Below are positions 59,097 to 64,000 of a DNA stretch of 64,000 nucleotides, piece by piece. Both the position numbers and the translations under genes were made by a program. This DNA comes from Rhodanobacter glycinis (GTDB lineage Bacteria > Pseudomonadota > Gammaproteobacteria > Xanthomonadales > Rhodanobacteraceae): assembly GCF_006438785.1 (NCBI RefSeq), contig NZ_RCZB01000007.1, positions 62,001 through 126,000 of the forward strand. Direction: 5' to 3'. The first letter of the stretch is position 1. Each line of letters begins with the position of its first letter. The notes below the pieces were generated by a model that saw only the letters and a program-made list of their open reading frames with translations, made no database searches and was not told where the DNA came from.

Positions 59097-60467
59097 TTAT
59101 CCGCCGGCGCTGGCCGCCTCGGCCGGCGCTGCGCTGCTTGCCGGAGCCGGAGTCGAACCGGATGCAGCCGGTGCGCTCTCGTCTTCCAGCGACGGCGGCT
59201 GAAGCCCGGCTTCCTGCTCGGGGGTCTTCTCCGGCGCGTTGGTGATCGGCAGGAAGACGTTGTACTTGGCGTAGCTGGTGATGTTGCCACCAGCGTCCTT
59301 CACTTCCGGCGTCACCACGATGTCGTACGCGCGGTTGACCACGTCGTCGAACTTGTAGCCATGGGTCTGTGCGTAGGCTTTCAGCATGTCGCGGGTCTGC
59401 GGTACGCCGGCGAAGGTGCCGTTCCACACGCCCTTGAGTGCCGAGCCACCAAATGCCAGCGTGGCGCGCACGTTGCTGTCCACCGCCAGGCGGCCGTAAC
59501 GGTCGCGGCTGCCCACGGCAACATTGTCGGCCGCAGCGGTAGCCGCGGCGCTGCTGGCCTCGGCCGGTGCCGCGGTGGCATCCAGCGAGGGCGGGATCGC
59601 TGCGGTCAGCTGTTCGCTCTGGCCGTTGACGGTCAACGTGCTGGAATCGATCGGCAGCGCCACATCGAAGGTGTAGGTCTGATCGCCATAATTGGTCGTG
59701 ATCAGGATCCGCGGACCCGTCACGTTCACGCCAAGCTTCTTGGCGGCTGCCTGGATCTCGGTGATCGCCTTGGCGACGGCTTCGTCCAGGCCATCCAGGC
59801 CATCCTTGCGCGCGATCGAAGTGGACACCAGCAGCACCGGGGTGGGCTGGGTCTGTTCGATGTACGGGATCAACTGGCTGTAGTCGATGTTCGGTACGCC
59901 AGCCAGCACGTTCTGCAGGTTGTTCAGGCTGAACTGGATGAACGAATCGGGATCGCCATGGATATACAGGTTGGCGAAGCGGTTGATCAGGTTCCAGCCG
60001 TAGGATACGTCATACGACCAGGTCACCTGGGTCAGCTGGCCACGGCTGCCCTTGCGCTCCAGGTCCAGCGTGAAATGCTTGTCCAGTCCGCGCCAGCTGT
60101 TGTCCAGGTTCCAGACGATGCTGGCGCCCTTGGTGTTGCTGTCGATCTTGTCGAACTCCGGCGTGGCGCTGGCGATGGTCAGCCCACCGTTGCCGAGTTT
60201 GGGATCGGCACTGACCCAGCTGATCTCGGAACCCGGGCCATAGGCCTTGCCGGAAAAATTGAACTGCACGTCCTTGTCGAGCGAGCGCAGCACCGAGTAA
60301 TCGGGCAGCCGACGGAAGTTGTCGAGCACGTCATAGACCTGACGCATGTCCTTGCCGATGACCAGCTGGCGTTCCACATGGCCGCTACCGGGCATGACCA
60401 CAGCCGCCAGGACACCGAGTGCAGCAACGATGACCAGGGCAACAAGAAATTCAAAGACACGCATCAT
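59097..60467 (-). CDS. Membrane-anchored SRPBCC domain protein
   Basis: 456 residues. An N-terminal helix (about 3-25) precedes an SRPBCC/polyketide-cyclase domain (about 30-175; VYDVLDNFRRLPDYSVL, WSYDVSYGWNLINRF), then an effector-binding-like region (about 185-275 and 320-415) similar to GyrI/AraC-effector domains (DMLKAYAQTHGYKFDDVVNRAYDIVVTPEV), and a disordered Ala/Pro/Ser-rich tail (about 420-456). A low-complexity Ala-rich linker splits the middle part. Function unknown; lipid or small-molecule binding outside the inner membrane is plausible. Confidence 0.75.
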   Translation of the reverse strand: MMRVFEFLVALVIVAALGVLAAVVMPGSGHVERQLVIGKDMRQVYDVLDNFRRLPDYSVLRSLDKDVQFNFSGKAYGPGSEISWVSADPKLGNGGLTIASATPEFDKIDSNTKGASIVWNLDNSWRGLDKHFTLDLERKGSRGQLTQVTWSYDVSYGWNLINRFANLYIHGDPDSFIQFSLNNLQNVLAGVPNIDYSQLIPYIEQTQPTPVLLVSTSIARKDGLDGLDEAVAKAITEIQAAAKKLGVNVTGPRILITTNYGDQTYTFDVALPIDSSTLTVNGQSEQLTAAIPPSLDATAAPAEASSAAATAAADNVAVGSRDRYGRLAVDSNVRATLAFGGSALKGVWNGTFAGVPQTRDMLKAYAQTHGYKFDDVVNRAYDIVVTPEVKDAGGNITSYAKYNVFLPITNAPEKTPEQEAGLQPPSLEDESAPAASGSTPAPASSAAPAEAASAGG

Positions 60468-60714
60468 TCCAGAGTTCTCCGAAGCGTCTTTACGCCATAC
60501 CTACGAGATGTCGCCCCGGCCATCACAAGGGCCTGCCCGAGAGATCATCCGAGGGCCATGGCAGGGGGTCGGCAAACGCCGAAGCTACGGATGTTACTTG
60601 CTCACGGGCTGGAACGCTATCCGCTGTTGCAGCCCCATCCGCAACGCCGGAAAGCAAGCCGCAGCACGCGCCCGGCGGTCAGCATGCCGCGTTCGGGCCG
60701 CTCCCCCTGCGGGC

Positions 60715-61356
60715 TCAGACGATGCCCATTTCCAATGCCTTCAGCACCGCGCGGGTGCGATCGCGCACCCCAAGCTTGGACAGGATATTGGAAACGTGAT
60801 TCTTCACCGTGCCCTCGGCCACTTTCAGCGAATTGGCGATCTCCTTGTTGCTGTAGCCGCCCGAAAGCAGCCGCAGTATCTCGGTTTCGCGCTCGGTCAG
60901 CGGATCGGGCTGTTCCAGGCTGGTGAAATGGTTCTGCATCCGCGCCACGCCAGCCATCAGGCGCTGGGTGACCATCGGCGCCACCAGCGAGCCGCCCGCG
61001 GCCACCGTACGCACGGCCTCCACCAGCTGTTCCAGCGAGACGTCCTTCAGCAGATAGCCGCGCGCGCCGGCCTTGAGGCCTTGCAGAACCAGCTGATCGT
61101 CGTCGAACGTGGTCAGGATGATGGTGGGCGGCAGCTCGTTGCGTGCGGACAGCGCCTGCAGCACTTCCAGCCCGCTCATGTTCGGCATGCGCAGATCCAG
61201 CAGCACCACGTCCGGCTTGACCCGCGGTATGTCCTGCACGGCCTGAGCACCATCGGCGCACTCGGCCACCACGCGGATGTCCTCGGCCAGATCCAGCAGC
61301 GAGCGAACCCCCTGGCGCACCAGATTCTGGTCGTCGACGAGACAAACGGAAATCAT
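60715..61356 (-). CDS. NarL/FixJ family response regulator
   Basis: 213 residues: a receiver domain (1-120) with the acidic pair D8/D9, phosphoacceptor D54 (VVLLDLRMPNMSG) and K103-region switch, and a C-terminal LuxR-type helix-turn-helix (LTERETEILRLLSGGYSNKEIANSLKVAEGTVKNHVSNIL, about 144-183). It lies 106 bp downstream of its histidine kinase on the same strand. Target genes are not identifiable. Confidence 0.94.
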   Translation of the reverse strand: MISVCLVDDQNLVRQGVRSLLDLAEDIRVVAECADGAQAVQDIPRVKPDVVLLDLRMPNMSGLEVLQALSARNELPPTIILTTFDDDQLVLQGLKAGARGYLLKDVSLEQLVEAVRTVAAGGSLVAPMVTQRLMAGVARMQNHFTSLEQPDPLTERETEILRLLSGGYSNKEIANSLKVAEGTVKNHVSNILSKLGVRDRTRAVLKALEMGIV

Positions 61357-61462
61357 CGCGAATCCTCGAACAAACGTGACTCAGGGAGTGGTAGTGGAAA
61401 CCGGCGGAATATACCGTTTTCAGCGATGGCGCATTCTTGCATGCCGAGGCGAACCACCAACA

Positions 61463-62737
61463 TTACGACACATTCAGCGCGGGTGGTTCAAACCGTGACG
61501 GCGCGTGGGCCAGCGCCTTGTGTTCACCCAGCGGCAGTCGCACGGTCAGTGCAAAGCCCTGACTCAAACCGGTATCCAGCGTCACGCTGCCACCGAACTC
61601 GGCCAGCCGTTCGCGCATGCCGGACAGGCCATTGCCCGGCTCGACCTGCTCGGCGCCGCGACCGTCGTCGCGCGCATGCAGCCCCAGCAGGTTTTCCGCG
61701 GCATAGGCAAAATTGAGCCACAGGTTGCGCGCGCCGGCATGCTTGGCGGTGTTGGTGATGATCTCCTGTGCGCAGCGCAGCAGCACCTGCGCGCGACGTG
61801 GATCCTCCACGCTGAAGCGCGGCGGCATGACCACGTGAACACTCAAGCCGGGTACGCCCTCGGTCAGGCTGCGCAGCGCCTGGGTCAGGTCGATCGCATC
61901 GTCCTGGCGCAATTCGCTGACCACCTCGCGCACGTCGGCCAGCAACAGCTTGGCCGTGCTCTGCGCCTTGCGCACATGCGCACCGGCGGCCTCGTTGGTG
62001 AGGTGACTGGCTACTTCGAGATTGAGGCTCAGTGCAGTCAGGTGATGGCCGATCAGATCGTGCAGGTCGCGCGCGATGCGCATGCGTTCGGCGATCCGGC
62101 TGGACTCGGCCAGCAACGCGCGGGTGGCGCGCAATTCCGAATTCAACCGGCGCTGCGCCTCGCGCTGCTCGGCCTGCTGGCTGGCCACCATCGAGGTGAT
62201 GAACACCAGCACCGAGATACCCAGGTAGATGCTGGCCTGCAGGAAACCGAGCGCGACACTGTGATCGTATTCGGGAAACGTGACGAAGATCGCCACCAGG
62301 CTCAGATGCTGCAGCAACAGCCAGAAAACGCTCAGCCAGAACGGCAACAACCACGGCAGCACCAGCGAGGCAACCACCATCAGCATGGCCGACAGCCCGC
62401 TATGGCTGTACCAGCCCACCGCCACCGCGGCCGCCGTCATCAAGGCCAGGCCCAGCAATTTCAGGATCGGGTAACGGCGCGAACCGAGATTGCTGGTCAG
62501 CATCCAGTACATCAGGCCGAAGATCAGATAGCACAGCGTCCACAGCAACAATGAGAAATTCGGACGCTGCAGCTGATTGAGCCGCTCGGTGGCCCAATTG
62601 GTGATCAACGGGGTCCCTACCGACAGATAGGTGAAGAAGCCCGCATAGCGGAGCAGTCGGATGTGGTTGAGGAATGGCCAGCGCATACCTCGCATCATTG
62701 GCTGTGCAGCCGTTTCGTGCAATGCGCGAGAAGTCAT
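61463..62737 (-). CDS. DesK-type sensor histidine kinase
   Basis: 424 residues with about six transmembrane helices (30-185), a short coiled linker (186-215), a HisKA_3 dimerisation domain with phospho-His H226 (RIARDLHDLIGHHLTALSL) and an HATPase domain (LLRCAQEIITNTAKHAGA, then DDGRGAEQVEPGNGLSGMRERL). No periplasmic sensor domain is present, so the membrane itself or a ligand inside it may be sensed. Starts at 62698 or 62686 are also possible. It pairs with the downstream NarL-type regulator. Confidence 0.92.
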   Translation of the reverse strand: MTSRALHETAAQPMMRGMRWPFLNHIRLLRYAGFFTYLSVGTPLITNWATERLNQLQRPNFSLLLWTLCYLIFGLMYWMLTSNLGSRRYPILKLLGLALMTAAAVAVGWYSHSGLSAMLMVVASLVLPWLLPFWLSVFWLLLQHLSLVAIFVTFPEYDHSVALGFLQASIYLGISVLVFITSMVASQQAEQREAQRRLNSELRATRALLAESSRIAERMRIARDLHDLIGHHLTALSLNLEVASHLTNEAAGAHVRKAQSTAKLLLADVREVVSELRQDDAIDLTQALRSLTEGVPGLSVHVVMPPRFSVEDPRRAQVLLRCAQEIITNTAKHAGARNLWLNFAYAAENLLGLHARDDGRGAEQVEPGNGLSGMRERLAEFGGSVTLDTGLSQGFALTVRLPLGEHKALAHAPSRFEPPALNVS

Positions 62738-62883
62738 GGCCGACCGGGTTGCCGGCCATCGTTTTACGAAGCTTTTACATGTGCCATTGCCAGATGTAAG
62801 GGTGTCGGCCGCATGTCATAATGGGCCATTGCGCAAGGCTGCTGGTCGACCTTGTCCCCGAATCCACCATTGCGGAGCAACGA

Positions 62884-63504
62884 ATGGCCCTTGCCATCCG
62901 CGACGTGCGCGAGCACGACCTGGATGCCGTACTGGCACTCAACAATGCTGCCGGTCGCTCCATCCTCGCCCTCGACGCCAGCCAGTTGCGCTACTTCTAC
63001 GAGCACGCCGAGTATTTCCGTGTCGCCGAGATCGACGGCCATCTGGCCGGCTTCCTGGTCGCCCTGCGCGAAGGCGGCGATTACGAAAGCCCCAACTACC
63101 GCTGGTTCGCCGAACACTATCCGCAGTTTCTCTATATCGACCGCATCGTGATTGCGAACGCCTATCGCCGACACGGTCTGGGCCGCATCTTCTATTGCGA
63201 CGTGCACAGCTACGCCGAGGTGCGCGTGCCGCTGCTCGCCTGCGAGGTATTCCTGGAACCGCGCGACGACGTGGTGGTGCTGTTCCACGGCACCTATGGT
63301 TTTCAGGAAGTGGGCCAGCAGCGCATGGGCGAGCACGGTCCGCAAGTCAGCCTGCTGGCCAGGGATCTGCCCAGCTACGCCTATGTTCGCGACACCTGGC
63401 TCGATCACGGCGGACTGCCGGACGTGCCCTGGCTGGCCGAGCGCGAACGCTCTCCCGTATGTGATTCCACGCCGCGCCGCCTCGCCGGAGAGCGGCGCCC
63501 ATGA
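62884..63504 (+). CDS. GNAT family N-acetyltransferase
   Basis: 206 residues. MALAIRDVREHDLDAVLALNNAA opens the fold and RIVIANAYRRHGLGRIFYCDVHSYAE carries the acetyl-CoA-binding R/Q-x-x-G-x-G/A-like loop (RRHGLGR). The C-terminal part (about 165-206) is unlike other GNATs and ends in a polar tail. GGAG precedes the ATG at 62884; ATG at 62821 is in frame but lacks a good site. The stop overlaps the minC start by 4 bp, which links its translation to minC. Confidence 0.86.
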   Translation: MALAIRDVREHDLDAVLALNNAAGRSILALDASQLRYFYEHAEYFRVAEIDGHLAGFLVALREGGDYESPNYRWFAEHYPQFLYIDRIVIANAYRRHGLGRIFYCDVHSYAEVRVPLLACEVFLEPRDDVVVLFHGTYGFQEVGQQRMGEHGPQVSLLARDLPSYAYVRDTWLDHGGLPDVPWLAERERSPVCDSTPRRLAGERRP

Positions 63505-64000
63505 ATGCAAGGATGGATACCACGGACGCCTGTGACCTGCGTTTCGGCCAGGTCGGCATTGCCTGCGTGCGCGTGCGCCGGGTCGACGCTGCCGCACTGT
63601 GCGATGAACTCGAGCGCCGCGTGCGTGCCGCGCCGCAGATGTTTGCCCGCGCCGCGGTGGTGCTGGACCTGAGCCACCTGCTCGCCCTGCCCGACGATGG
63701 CGCTGTCGATGCCTTGCTCGAAGCGGTGCGCAGCGCCGGCATGCTGCCGGTGGGCATCGCCTACGGCACCAGCGAAACCGAGGCACTGGCCAAGCGAATG
63801 GGCTTGCCGCTGATCGCGAAATTCCGCGCCGCCTACGAACCGGCCAACGGCGGCCCGGCCCCCGTCGAGACACCCGCGCGCGCCGAACCCGTCGCGCAGG
63901 TCCAGCGCGAGCCGATCCTCTCTGCGCCGGCACCCGGCAGCATGCAGGGCGCCCAGCAGCATGCGGGCTCGGTGCGTTCGGGCCAGCAGGTCTATGCGCG
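63501..64000 (+). CDS. minC: Septum site-determining protein MinC, N-terminal part (cut by window edge)
   Basis: 166 codons are present. Residues 1-105 form the FtsZ-inhibiting N-terminal domain (FGQVGIACVRVRRVDAAALCDELERR, AAVVLDLSHL, GMLPVGIAYGTSE). A linker rich in Pro/Ala/Gln follows (about 113-155), and VRSGQQVYAR at the edge is the start of the C-terminal MinD-binding beta-helix domain. minD and minE probably follow outside the window. The ATG overlaps the GNAT stop (ATGA). Confidence 0.92.
   Translation, partial: MNARMDTTDACDLRFGQVGIACVRVRRVDAAALCDELERRVRAAPQMFARAAVVLDLSHLLALPDDGAVDALLEAVRSAGMLPVGIAYGTSETEALAKRMGLPLIAKFRAAYEPANGGPAPVETPARAEPVAQVQREPILSAPAPGSMQGAQQHAGSVRSGQQVYA

Noticed and set aside
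1..64000. tRNA, rRNA, insertion sequences, integrases, prophage genes and CRISPR arrays
   Set aside because: None found. No transposase-like proteins, no tRNA cloverleaf I could recognise, and no abrupt base-composition change marking an island.

Overview
The window looks like a chromosomal core segment of a high-GC gammaproteobacterium of the order Xanthomonadales, most likely family Rhodanobacteraceae (Rhodanobacter, Dyella, Frateuria or a relative). This is inferred from gene content and protein resemblance: Xanthomonas-type metN and pncB starts, purT, rlmKL, bpt, DUF6491, and intergenic palindromes typical of the order. There are no rRNA or tRNA genes, CRISPR arrays, transposases, integrases or phage genes, and coding density is high. 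Both ends cut genes: htpX on the left and minC on the right.

Layout. 0-12 kb: htpX (partial), gluQ, an acetoacetyl-CoA reductase, tcdA, a cytochrome c'-like protein, an Mpo1-like protein, a pirin/old-yellow-enzyme pair, an alpha/beta hydrolase, two near-identical cold-shock genes each with its own terminator, a lipoprotein, ycaQ, an EF-hand-like secreted protein and outer-membrane phospholipase A. 12-20 kb: a SlyD-like isomerase, dacB, glutathione peroxidase, the metNIQ methionine importer (with a partial tandem copy of the metQ 5' end), pncB preceded by a structured noncoding RNA ending in an intrinsic terminator, and a cytochrome c. 20-27 kb: a metallopeptidase lipoprotein, a Gly/Tyr-rich lipoprotein, a Lys/Ala-rich histone H1-like protein, a rhomboid protease, a PhzF enzyme, a beta-hydroxyacid dehydrogenase, a BaiN-type flavoprotein and yajQ.

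27-31 kb: an extracytoplasmic (ECF) sigma factor with a DUF1109 (NrsF-type) anti-sigma protein, divergent from a DipZ-like thiol reductase and an exported MsrB. Two back-to-back sites of the form GTAAC(C/G)-N16-CGAA lie between the two transcription units, which suggests one sigma-F-type regulon for repair of oxidised periplasmic proteins. 31-41 kb: an SH3 protein, small and large membrane proteins, thioredoxin 2, a LysR regulator divergent from a LysE exporter and an FMN reductase, an S10 peptidase, and egtB-egtD for ergothioneine.

41-52 kb: rlmKL, a small hydrolase, an AmpD-type amidase, tesB, bpt, a membrane-anchored glutamate-synthase-like protein, purT, and an SPFH - 25-residue peptide - Arc-like regulator - CPBP protease cluster preceded by a perfect palindrome. 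52-64 kb: a copper and cytochrome oxidase assembly group (Sco, PCuAC, CtaG), a GldA/F/G-type ABC operon, an SRPBCC protein, a DesK/NarL-type two-component system, a GNAT protein and the start of minC.

I found no wholly unfamiliar multigene system. The strongest new leads are the structured RNA upstream of pncB, the divergent sigma-F-type promoters, the metQ 5' duplication and the SPFH/Arc cluster with its palindrome.
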